Of a stretch of DNA of 64,000 nt, positions 12,939-25,900 are shown in pieces (within the stretch, counting starts at the first letter, position 1; each line of letters begins with the position of its first letter). Below the pieces are notes generated by a model that had not been told where the DNA came from, ran no database searches, and saw nothing but the letters and a program-made list of their open reading frames with translations. The DNA comes from Rodentolepis nana (lineage: Eukaryota > Platyhelminthes > Cestoda > Cyclophyllidea > Hymenolepididae): the NCBI GenBank assembly GCA_900617975.1, contig UZAE01000012.1:1-64000 (forward strand), given 5' to 3'. A program made the translations under genes and the position numbers.

Positions 12939-15900
12939 ATGGAATCCGAGTTTCACTTGCACATCGCTGGCACCTTTGCTCTATTACTTCATTATTTTTT
13001 ATCTAACAATTGTTCTACCTCTCATACTCATTAAAATTGAGGACTAATCGTGATATATCGGTATTAGTGATTTTCTAATTCTGGGAAAGATTATTGTATA
13101 ACAGTAGTCATTGGTAGGGTATTTTATGTCGCAAGGGACTGCATCTTATCTACTCTTTGATTGGATTGATTAATCTAATCTTCTTTTATTAGTGTGGTTT
13201 AAATTTTGAAAAAAACTTATCCTTAAGCCCACAAAGAACTCTGATTTAGCCGATTTTTAAGAAACACATAGCAAATATTAAATATTATATCATCCCACGT
13301 ATATTTGGCGCACCCAGTGCTTTCGTTAAAATTGTCATCTTTGCCATCTAAATTGGCAATAAAGTTCTTGGCATTTATTAGTAGTTTTTTACATCAATTC
13401 TTTAAAGGAATTCAAATGGCATACGCTTTGATTTGGCTGCAGGCAGTCTTCCCGTCATTTAATATAATTTATAACAGCTCTCTATGGGCGGAATAATACC
13501 ACGATTCGGGTGATCATTAAAAAGAGCTGATGTCGGTCCTTTAATGCCAGTCTTTTAAGTCCTAATTCATCGCGCTGTTAAATGCAGTTTGTGAAATAAA
13601 GTGGTGGCCTCGGTGTGGTAACCCCAATCGAATTGCTTCAAACTTGCAGTTCATTTTTGGGTCAAGATGTCTGATGACACTCGTCATGTAGGTTTTTGCC
13701 GGGTTCCATACACGAAACTTTGTTGCTTAAGCTGTGACCTTAATGCGAACTTTATTCCCATCAGAATATTTTACTCCTACGACAATTTTCCTTAGATGGA
13801 ATGCTGCTTACAGCGAGATTAGTAATTTGAAATACCGGTTTGAAATCCATGTGAGAATTTGACGGTAAAATTCGCTTGTCTAATTGTCCAGAAAGAGAAA
13901 GTGAGGAAATTCGGGTTTCCCAGTGGGATATCTCCACGATGCAATCTTAATGGACCTTGTAAGATAATGCATTCATCAGCAGAGTTTGTGGTGAACATCT
14001 TCGATACCCTCGTCCCACGTATTCTTGACTATATGAACATGACTTCCAATGTGCATTTATTATTTATAATTAATAATAATAATATGAATTATAAATTGAT
14101 TAAAAAATATATTGAACAAATTATTTGTAAACAAGATTAGCTGAAGTCGATAGTTTAAATCTACCAATGAAATTTTAAATGACTTATAAATAGATGTCAG
14201 TATTGAGAGGTCCTTTAAACGCCAAGTCAATGAGGGCGTGAGACAGTGGAGAGTAATTCGTGGGATGAATGACCAAAGTTGAACTTTGAAGGATGAATTG
14301 CCCATTTACTCAAACGAGCAAAATTCGAATCCGAGAATCTGAAAAGTAAGGTCATTTTATGTCTCGACGTCTTTCAATTTTTTCCTTTCTAATTTAGTAC
14401 CGATTTTACCGCAAAATGATTTGAGTTGCTTCAAATATTGTTATTCTAATACTGGTCCAAAGAAGATTCGAAGAGGTGGAATGATCGCTTTGGAAGTTAA
14501 AAGTGCTCACATATGCGCGATTGATGTGAGCTGGGACTCAAGCATTGGATTTAAATTAAAGTACACAATGATGACCCAGTTGATGAACGATTGAAGGAGA
14601 TTCAGTTAATAGTATTGAAATGAGATAGATGCAAATTATATAGGATTTGCAGATTTTCATCTAGTTATATCAAGATAGACCAATATTCATTGACAATTAA
14701 TACCTGATCTATCATATTTATGCTAATTTATTTCAACTGTCTACTGGAGAACGGCATCTTTCATCCGTGGTGAACAAATAGTCAACCTAAATCTTTCTGG
14801 TGCAAAAAATGCATTCTAATATGCTTTACCACATCCTTCACTGAATGGAAATGGATGAGTACCGATTTCATGGAGCTCTATTCAAATTAGGACATATTGA
14901 AGGTGTTTCTAGTATTACACCTCCAAGTACAGATCTCGTCTATCAAGGAAGTATGAATAACATTTTTTGCTCGGAAATTATTGGTTAATTAAAATTTTAA
15001 ATATTCAGGATTTTGAAGTGACTTATTTTATTTCACAGGAATGAAAATAAATCTTCACTTCTGTCCTTCACAAAGAGATTGGAGAGAACGAAAAGCACAG
15101 GAAGAAATTCTCTTGAGATGCTTTTGGCAAAATATGACATTTCGCCTAATGTCACGTTCTAATGGAATTTTCCTCCACCGAATCCGTACGAACTAGGGTT
15201 GATAAATTACGAATGAAAAAATATTTCACCAGGACATAGTTCTCAAATCAACGCCTAAGGTATGTAAATTACTCTTGTTTATGAACTTTAATTAAGCTGT
15301 TAATTATAATTTAATTCGATGAAATAACTACAAATATGGAAGCTGGCTTGAATAGAAGTGGAATGCCAAGCAGGGGAGAATTTTACTCTTGAAAATTAAC
15401 TTCAAGAGAAGAGGAAAAACGCTTGGAGGGGATCAAGGCAGGCCGATATTTTCTTGTTGAAACACGGAGGAAAAATAAAACTTCCTTTTCCTTTATGTAA
15501 ACAAAATGAAACCTTTGAAGGACATTAAAAGTAGCCATTGGAGGAATTTCACAAATTTATTTCGAAATTTACTAGCAAAAGGTCTTTTATACAGCGAGAG
15601 AAAAGAATGCCCATCCCCAGAATTGAGTAGGAATACGATGATCCAGCGTTTCAGTTGGCTGTTTAGCTAAGAAGAAAATCGTGAAAGGGAGTTTCTAATC
15701 TTTTATCAACAGAATTTTACCAATGTGTTCATAGTAATCTATACGTTTACTTGCAATAATTTGATAAAAGGTAATGATTGGACTGTTCCAGAATAACAAA
15801 ACATTTGAAAGTACTAGTAATGAAGTAAAATATTTATCGAGAAATTTTAAAATTCTTCAGGTCTGTCAAATTAACATCTTAAAGTGCTGAATAGCAGTTT

Positions 15901-16138
15901 GTTCTCCCAATTTTGAAAGAAAAAGTGCATTATAATGGCAAGATCTACCATTATAATTAAACCAGTCAATAGGCATTGGATCTCGTGTACAAAGAGCTAC
16001 ATAATAATTTGTTCAAAGATTTATGAATGTTTAAAGTTGGAATACGAAATATTAAATCGAGAGTAATCAGACTCGTTGATACCGTGTAGTACCCTCAAAT
16101 TCCACTCCATTTCTATCCGTTAGCATTTACTAAGCCTA
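12939..16138. other. Intergenic
   Basis: AT-rich, with short AAT-type repeats near 14055-14095. No supported gene. Confidence 0.6.
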
Positions 16139-16462
16139 ATACCAGGGTTTTCCGAATGGACGATTATTTGGGGTAAAAAGTTAAAATGCGGTCTCATAGC
16201 TTCTCCCCATTTGGGACTGAAGCTTGACTCTTCCCATACGTGATGTGTCATTCCAAATCCACGATACTCACGCGCTTGACACACACGGAAGTAAAGCACA
16301 TTGTTCCGCGCCTCATGTTTTCCACAAAATATCTATATGTTCCACTAAGGTGAAATATTTTACTGCTGTATTATCGTCCTTGGGCACTTATTGGGCGTTT
16401 ATTGGATGAAATGAAATTTTCCGTTTATTCGCCCTGGGTGGACTTTTGGAAAACCCTGGTAT
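16139..16462. mobile_element. 324-bp MITE-like element with TA target site
   Basis: Perfect 15-bp terminal inverted repeats ATACCAGGGTTTTCC (16139-16153) and GGAAAACCCTGGTAT (16448-16462), each bordered outside by TA (16137-16138 and 16463-16464). Subterminal stretches also resemble each other (GGACGATTATTTGGGG against the complement of CGCCCTGGGTGGAC). No transposase. Likely a non-autonomous Tc1/mariner-superfamily element, from the TA target. Confidence 0.75.
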
Positions 16463-19400
16463 TATTGATTTCTCAACTAATAGTTATAATTTATTTAATA
16501 GATATATTCAAAGCTATTGACAATATATAACTATTTTACTACCACGTTAAGTTACATCATCACTTGTAGATGTTTATAACGACCATTCCTCATAACTACA
16601 CTTCGAGGGGTTTGAGTGTTAACCGGACCAAGACGAGACATGCTACTTGACGAGGTACTAAACATTGTCTAGATCTATGACATTTTAAAATGGTAGTATA
16701 TATTTTCAGAGGAAACCTCACGACAATAAACGCAAAATAATGATGACACACAAAAATGTTGTAGCATTAATCTATGCCTAATTTTATCATTACCTTAATT
16801 TTATTGTCACATCAATCCTTCCCTAACCCAGAACCTTCTTTCTATTGGAATGCATTTAGTTCATTCACGATTTACTCCTCGATCTTTAGACTATTAACTA
16901 GTTTTACGGCAACATCAAATACTTACATTCTGAGCTTTACTCCGCTACTTTGAAACTTTTCAGTATACTAGTTTTGAGAGTGACGCCTAATCTCTGTTCC
17001 CTTCTAATGAAAGAGTGTATCACTTTTTATAAAATTGGTAATGGCCATAGGTTGATAAATTCTATTAGCTAACAATAGATTATTACCGATCGTCCTTTGG
17101 AAAGATGGAAATTCTGTCTGAATTAGATGAAAACTTGTTTGGCTTGAGGTACTTGAATACAACCCACGGTTAATTTAAATCTCAGTAGTTTTAAGACAAG
17201 GTTCTTTGTGTCAAGTTGATAAAAAGGTGTCTGGGTTTCAGGACTAATCTCATTGTCTGAATTTAAAAGCGGACCACCCACGAAGTGTTAAAGTGTATAT
17301 TAACATAATAGAAGTTCAACCCGATTTATTTAGCAAACTTTGCAAAAGCATTATACTCTTTGCATATTGTTTCCTTAAAACTGAACTTTTTCAATGAAAA
17401 TTCTCTGATGTCTTCCAGTTATCCTTTCATCTATGACAAAGTATTTCCATAAGTTTCCTAATGCATTTCTAATTGAGTTGAAAGCTTGGGAGATAAGTTA
17501 GGGTCTTTCATATGAATGCCTCTTTGGATGCGTACTGGTTTGCCTACATTGGATGTGACACAGTTGTCTGATGAAACATGTCAAGGTAGAATGTACACAA
17601 CTACAAAAAATGATGGTTGAGGGCTAAATCAATAACAAAAGATACCTTTGGGCTCAATTAAGGGCAGTATTGCAGGCTCGAGGTGATTTTTTCTTATCAA
17701 GGGGCTCAGTTAGAGCTTTTATTGCTGCCTAATAAAATCATTAAGAACAAGATCAATAATGCCTGAAGCTATTCATAGGGTGAAATATTGTGCTAAATAT
17801 CACACTCGAGGGAAAAAGTAGAGGATTTATTCGACTAGAACAATGCATTCACTGCAGTGTCAGTCATGCACGTTTGCCAGTACTTGGATCACTTGATGCA
17901 GGTATGCTTTGACAAAACTGGTCTGTATCTTATCTTCTTATCACTGCTAATTGACGTCCTTACGACTGGTCACACCATCAAGTGAAGGTTTGTTTTATTT
18001 GTTCAGTGCTTTTGACAAGAGAGAAAGCATCAAGAATGCGCTTATTAACGAGATATATGGCTTCTGTTATCACGTTTCTAAGGGAGGATCAACTGAAAAT
18101 TTACATCTAAAATTGAATTTGCTTATAAAATTAGTTGATGATGCCATAATGGAAGGCAGTCGAATGCGCTAACACTAGTTAAGATTGGCTAGATTTTAGA
18201 TTAAAAAAGTATTTATAATTGCATCTTTTTCAGGGAATATCCTACTGTAGCAATCGCTTCGTAAAACTTAAGGCTTTGTTTCATAGTATACATTTCGTAG
18301 CTTAAAGCCTAATATTAACTGCGGCCATATCAAGTTCAAACCAATCACATTGATTGGGGGGAAAGTCGAATTACGCTTCTTTCAACAGACCCAATTAACC
18401 TAATTTGTTCATATAAGAGCCTTCATATACCGAAAAAAGTGAAGGTTGAACAACCGCTGGATGATAAAAGAAATTTTGATCCTTATAATTATACTGAAGT
18501 CAAAGTCAGTAAACATTCACATATTGAGTAGGATTTTAGTCGATTTTGAGATCATATAATTTTCGGAAAGTGATCTACTCATTTCGTCGGTGTACTTTTA
18601 GTTGTTGGGATTCAGATCAAGTGTGGATATGTGTGAAAAATATTATTTGGCTGATGAATCAATAAAATGGCTACGTTCGCACTCTGTTACCCAAAAAGAA
18701 AATATTGAGGAGAACTGACAACTCAATTTTGATCTCCTGCTTGGAGAAGTATACTACTTACAAACCGAAATTAGTCAAATATTTTGGCTTTATTTATCCT
18801 AATTAGTTCCTTGGTGGCCGATTACGTCTATTATAATTTTTCCCGAGAAGGGAAATTCGAAATAACAAAATTTTTTATTTTTTTTCTTTCTTCCGCCAAG
18901 GATGGAAAGCAAAGTTATTCAAGTCTTGTATTTTAGGCATAGTAAAACACGACTGCACAACACGTAGTACGCATACCAAGGTGTTCCCCTCCGACGAAAT
19001 CAGAAATTCACTTCGGCGTCGTACTAATGCTCCTTGAAACATTTTTATCAATATTTTTGATCAGAAACAAGCAATTTTGGCAGATGCGTACTTTGCTAGC
19101 TAATTTTGCTTGTAATACACTCCAACGCTTTCACATTTACATCTAGTAAAATTTCGTATTCTAAAGCCAACCATCCGATATGATTTCTACATTGTTTTAA
19201 ACATATTAATCAGTAGAAAAATATGTATATTTTAATAAGCTCAAAGGAAACAGTTGTTTCTAATCAGGAGCGAGAAAGCTAGGCGCTTAAATAAACATAG
19301 TGTATGCAATTAAATAAGGTGATCTAGGCTTGAAGAAAGCGAAATATGCTGTTGGTGTTTAATTTTGAAGGCGGGGACAAAGACTTGGATTCCCTTGTCC

Positions 19401-21429
19401 GCTTTGTAATGTATCGCTGTTGTATCCCAAGCATTTGGAATTAGAACCAAACAGTTGCTAAGCCTTAATTTTCTTCTCGTTTCTTTCCATCAACATAAAG
19501 TCTTAAATTTTACCTTGTAACCATCTCCAGTAAGTCAATAGCTTTAGACAACTCTATTCTCAAAACTTCGTTCAAACCAATCTGTGCTTCTCATTTTTCA
19601 CAAAGTCGTCCAACAATTTTTCCCCTTCCATATTTCAGTTATTTCTGTGTTTCTTTCAAGCCCTACAGCTTACCTTATAAATTTTTCGAAGAAATTAGAT
19701 TTTCATCCATATTCCATAGATCACTTAAATAAAACTGCCCACTACAATTCCTTAAAATTGCACTCTTTCTTCATTCTGTTACCTTCGACTCGAAATTATA
19801 TTAAGTGCATAAAACTCAATGTTAGTCCTTTTCAGAGTTAGGGTTTTCTAAGTAGTAGAGCGTTTGTAGTTATCGGACATGACTTGTTTATCTACAATCT
19901 CATTTGTAAACTTACAAATTAAAATAATACTGTGTCCACCACGTCTACCTTACGCTGTCTCTGCTGACATGCACCCTCCCCCTCCACTCTTGTCTCTGAT
20001 CTCCTCTCAATGAACTCTGCTCATCACTGATCTGTACCATCTCGCTTCCCTATTGTCATGATAAAGATTGGTAGAAGATAGAAGGTGTAGGTTGAAGGAA
20101 AGGAGTTACTATCTGCTTGATCATTTTTCTGAAAGTCCCTTGGATTTCTTCCAGTTCTCTTTTATTGCTTGAATAATATCCAATTAAAGTCGCCAGACCA
20201 CCAACATGTTAGTCATTTTCCATTAATCTATTTAATGCTCACCAACCATGGTTAATTTAAATAAAGGCTTTTCAATCCAATAATTATTATTGCTCATTGT
20301 TTCCGTTGTTTTGAAGATGAAATTTTTATGTTGGCAGGAGCAGAGGTATCCCGAGAAGAGGAAGAAATATGAGAAAAAGTTGAAAGGTTAGTGATAAGCA
20401 GTGCAATTGCTGAAGTTACTGGAGTGCATATCGATTGGTAAAGTTATAAGCTTCTGAAGTTGCAGGTTGTTCAATTGGGTGAAGATATGGGGCACAATTT
20501 TTTGATCGACTCAATGATTGTCGCAGTCGGATGTCTTATATATGTAGAGTTTGGTAAAGAAACGAGAAAAACATATTTGTACTGCGAAATAAACAGTTGC
20601 TTAAAGTTGAAACAATTAATGGAACATGGAAGCAGGCATTGGACACTTGTTCCATACAATTCCACAAACCAGTAGCAAACCGACTGCCAGCACCATTGCT
20701 CTTGCCATTCAGTTATCAATTTAGTTACAAAGCATAGCTTAAATGAAAATGTAATAGAGAAATTTCATTATACAAAACAAACAAATTAAGTAATTTACCT
20801 TATGGCACTTACAAGATTGAAATTGCGCTGTAGAGATGTAAACTGTGCAGGGACTAAAGCCGATTTAATTAAAAGTGCTTGAAAGTATCCCGCTAAAAAC
20901 TGGTAATAGTGAATAGAATTGACAAAAAATTGGGTCTATGTAAGATGACTTACTTCGGAAATATTAAGTTGACAAAAGATAGAAGGCGAACTTAGTTAAT
21001 AATGACCAACTTTTCAACCGAAATAATCCCATGAGATTGAATTAGACACAAGTGTAGATCAGTCTTTGTTTTTGGAGGGAATTTTGGCAAGTGAATCGTG
21101 AGGATGCGGAATTGTACAGATTCAACTAACGTGGCATTGCTTGCAAATAATAGGATGTTTATCTCAATGCAATTTAGTTTGTCTTCAAACAGTTTATTGT
21201 ATGGAACTTTTGCTATTTAGTTTCTTGGTGTAAAAAGAAGGTTCGAAGCAACATATAGAGTTATTTGAGATTATGCTAATTTCATGGTAATGTTAATGCT
21301 CTCTAAATTCGTATTAGTTCCAGTTTAAAAGCAGTTTTCATTCAAGCTGTAACAGTCAAGTACAATTTAAAACTAAGAAGTCGTAATTAAAAGCAATCCT
21401 CCACACTCAGAAATAGTAATACTATGCTC

Positions 21430-21480
21430 ATTTAAAGAAAATTACATCAAATTACATTATTTAAAGAAAATTACATCAAA
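21430..21480 (+). repeat. 22-bp direct repeat
   Basis: ATTTAAAGAAAATTACATCA plus AA occurs at 21430-21451 and again at 21459-21480. Confidence 0.85.
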
Positions 21481-24400
21481 GTTGAGGTCTAGTATTATGG
21501 AGAGCTCATAAATTCCGAAACTCATGAATGCTATCGATAAAAACATACAGTAATCCCAACTTCATCAATAAAAACAACCACTGAGTGGCTCAAATAATAA
21601 TAATAGTCAGATTAATTATTTAATAAATTTTAATTATTAAATACTCTATTTGATATTTTAATGCTTCTTCAAATATACTTACAACCCCATAGATGCGTTT
21701 ATTCTCATTCCATATCTTCAAAATGCATTGTTTTGCAAAATCCCCCCCTTAAATAGAATTAGATGTAAAGCCCTTTTGGGTTCATATTTTTTCTCCAAAT
21801 AAAATTCAACTAATATTAATTAAAAGTAATCTTATTTTGTATAAAAACAGCAGGTTGGAACGATTGCACAGATAATGCAGTAAATCGCTACTTTGATAAT
21901 TTCTAAAATAACATATTTATACTGTTTCATTTTGCCGATATAATTTTTCTAATAGTTAGTCAAGAAAAGTTTAGATTTACAGGTAAAAAATTTTGCAAAC
22001 AGCTGAACTTCCATAGCATCTATTTTGTTGCATTAGAATAAGATACAACGCCTGTTTTGGAGTAAACTAAAGAAAATGAAAACATAATTTTCAATGTTTT
22101 TAAATATTCTTCCAAAAATTCTTTCTAATGGACATTCAGTGTTGCACACAAGCAAATGTGAATATGATACTGCCAACAATTTTATTTTAAATATATATTC
22201 TAATTAGCCTAGGCGCATGAAATTTCAACTTTAATTATCATGTGTCAAATGCAAATTTTATCCTATTGCCAAGGCATGATTGAATCTACTTCAACCAATT
22301 TTAGTCTTGAACATGAATGTGCCATAGAGGAGCTGATTGAAACAAAAATAATTTTCTGCTAAAATCGTATTCTTTGTATGGGTATTTTATTGAGTAAAAA
22401 CACGGAAACAAATCTCCCATTAGCTTTCTTTGACTGTGGGGATAGATTTCCTATAATATGCGACAAACCAGACATTTTATTGCCCTTTCGAATGCAGGTA
22501 GTTGAGTGATTCTAAACCAAATGAACACGAGCATCGACTGTTTTACTGATCTAATCTCTTATCAAGTCTGTCCACTCCCGATTGGACAGAAGAGGTTATA
22601 GTTGTCTCTGTTTCCTTGGTTTTTTCTGCTATGTTATAGCTGCATACCGTGGAATAAAATGTGAAATCATTTGCCTCTTTGATCTTTGGCAGGAAGATGA
22701 ACTGACGCTGCAGGAATGACACCTTTTGATTAAAAATGTTATTTATTAATCACTTAATATTATGGACAACAGTTTGCTATAATCGTAAAACTTGAATTTT
22801 TGAAAGTGGGCCCACCAATTTAACACAATTTTTAAAACCGGAAATCAAAATACCAAATGGTTCCAAAACTTTTAATACCATGAATTTGCTCTCTGTTTTC
22901 AGTTGACCTAATTTCCTTATCCTTGGAAGAGTCCTCTGTTTTCTTCAAGCTTATTTACTTTTCATAACTAAAAATAATAATTATTTATTACATTTCTACA
23001 AGAAGTAGTAATAACAGTTAGGTTCGAAGCTACTTACCATTCCGCAAATTGGAAGTCAATTCGAACAATTTAAGATGAAGGTTTGCTTCTGACATAACAA
23101 AATTTAGGGGTAGATCGTGGAATGCGAGAGGACAAAGCCATATGAGAATTCAAAGTGCTGTTAATGAAAATCAGCTTAATTTTCCTTAAATTTCTTGAGA
23201 ACTATTACACAATATAGAGTAACTCATATATTCCCAAGATTTCGAATGCAAAGATGTTTAAATTGTAACTACGACTCCAAGTATATTCCTAATCACATGA
23301 AAGCGAAAAACATATTTATCTTCCTTAATGTCTAGTCACTGTAATCCTTATTTATGCACAAACGTATATCAAAAGGTACAACATTTATTATTTTGTTGAT
23401 CAAATGGACTGAATTGCGTTGGTCTGCATCTTTTCTGCAAAATTACACTGGACACAGTGTAAGTATTTATGTGTATTCTGAAAAAATCTTACCAAAATCC
23501 TGACAGGCAATTATCAATAATTATCCGAATGGATCATTTCAGGTTTAAATAGTGTGGTGCATTTAAAATGAGAAGCTGGTGAAACAAACATCTACTCTAA
23601 GAAAATTTTAATCGCAAAAATTGTCGATGGAAATTGTGTTGGTAAAAGCTTCTGGTTACTGCCAGAAAACATATCTAAAACAATTTCAGGCAACAAGGCC
23701 AAGAGCGATCAATTTTAGCAAATTCGTTCGTAAAGTGCGCGATAGAGGTATTCTATTGAACACACTTGGAGGGTGCTAATTCAGAGAAGTCAATCTTCAT
23801 ATGAAGAACACATATTAGTTATGATTGTCAGCCTTCTACAAACACACACAGAACAAAATCGCCTACTTTTTTATACACAATAAATCTGACTATTTCCTTT
23901 GCGTCTAACATAATTAATTCGACTTAATTCAGTTTTATTTTGCGGGAATGTATTCGTTCCATTAATACATCCCTGATCTATTTTTGGGGAAGGGCATTAA
24001 TGAAAGTGTTTTCCATCGATTATTTTAGAAACAATTATCTTCACAAAGTCTCCGTGGTGAACAAGCTAGAAACTGTCGCTCGTTTTATTAATCTGACTAA
24101 ACCAGCGCGGTTTACAATTAGGCCCCGTGGATGCACACTGATGGGTAGTAGATCATGATCTCTGACTGTGCAGACGAGCCAGTAAACTACTGTGTTGTTA
24201 GCGCTCACGGAGAACGAATCTCCGAATTGTAAATGAATCACTACCAAATATTCTAGTCACCTATATTGTATATCAATACTGTTATTTTCGTTAATGTGCC
24301 AAAAGAATGAGCTAACGCCAGTGTTTTCTCAGTCAGAAACCTTAATTTCAGTCAAAGTGGTTGACCACGGAGAATTTAGTATGCAAATTCTGAAAACTTT

Positions 24401-25689
24401 AAATTTGAACATTTTTGGCATGACTCACTTTCCCAACGTATTTACAAGGAACCGAACATAATTTCAGATTTTAAATGAATTTGTACTATTCAACTGTCTC
24501 GGTTACTCTCTCTCTATTTACTTCCAAACATCTGTCATCACTTCCTATTGGACTAAGTTGTTATTCGATGACGCTAAAGCCATTTATACGCTGTTAAAAT
24601 TCCCTCTCTAAGACGGTTTTGCACAAGAGGCACAATTTTATGCAAATCAAGCAAAGTTCCTTACTAATCGAGTGGAAGGTAAACAAAGCGATGCACAAAA
24701 GAAGCAAAATTTTAAATAGATTTAACAAAAAACGAGCTAAACGATAATAAATTAGTATTCCTTGGAATGATTACCCTTCAATATTCTTATTTTTTGATTG
24801 AGATCCTCGCACAAATTCTTAATCGAGAAAGATTTTAAAATATTCCTTGAATTAATCTGATTTTGTTACTAAAATTTTGGCGTAAAACATTATCCGTTTT
24901 TTTCAACAAATTTGAGGCAGTTTTAGGAATGTGGTATCAATGTAACTCAGACTGTTGTGGATCAGATGAGGAAAAACTGTAATCCATAACAGTTACTGCT
25001 CAGTTGCATTCAAAATATTTAGCTATCTAATTTCATAAATGGAAGAGGTAGGATTAAATATCGAAATAAAGTCTTTCGTTTCAATACATCGGACACTACC
25101 GAAATTGGTTATAAATCGATTTACGAAGTAGGAAATTAGAATTTTGGAACGTGATAGCACAAATTATTAATTAATTGAATTTTCTCCAACACTAATTTAA
25201 AGATTAAATGATTCCACTCCTTTACGGATCTCATTTTTAATTCTCTTCACTTTAGGCTTTTACTTAACCTCATTTGCGTTGCTTTAATTCAATTAAAAAT
25301 TAAAATTTCACTTGGTTATTTCAATTATTTCATTGAATAAATAAGTCTAAAAACCTACATATGTGTGCATGAATTGAATTAAGGCATTATATGAATTCAG
25401 AATAATCCACTATTATCTAGAAAACTTTTCGATTAAATGGGAGTTTCATAAATAGCTCATGAAGGCGAGATTAACTCTCGTATGTAATATATCCATGGAC
25501 AGGCCTGATCTACCGAAATTCAGGACAGAGACGCATTACCTACACTTGCGCAGCACAATTTACTAATGAACAATATAAATCACAAACCGGCAGTTTCCCA
25601 GAGGTTCAGTGTTGGAGTAGCAACGATGGGCCTAATAGCACCTGTAGAGGGATAAGAGAGCGAGAGAAAGAGATTTGATGTGCTTTCCT

Positions 25690-25900
25690 CACTTATATGG
25701 GGAAATTCCCTTCTCATTATTCTTCACACACACACATCGCACGCACCCTCGCACGCAGAGAAAACACGGCCGCACTTCGGCACGCGCTTCCCGGCCGTAC
25801 GAATAAAATACCTGGGTTAGGCAGGAGCCGAATTGAAAGTAGTTACACTCGTCGCAGCAGAAATATTAACCCCAAAGCAGCATTCAAGTGCATGCGTCAG
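25690..25900 (+). promoter_or_regulatory. GC- and CpG-rich patch, possible promoter or first exon
   Basis: This stretch, with CACGGCCGCACTTCGGCACG and CGCTTCCCGGCCGTACG, is much richer in GC and CpG than the ~30 kb around it. It contains an unrecognised 81-codon open frame (25697-25942). It lies about 5.7 kb upstream of receptor exon 1, so a distal promoter or a 5' UTR exon is conceivable. No TATA box or splice evidence decides this. Confidence 0.2.

Noticed and set aside
17951..18172. 73-codon frame with protein-like composition (FDKRESIKNALINEIYGF)
   Set aside because: Looks more protein-like than its neighbours but I recognise no family and no flanking exons fit; could be an isolated exon or a decayed pseudogene.
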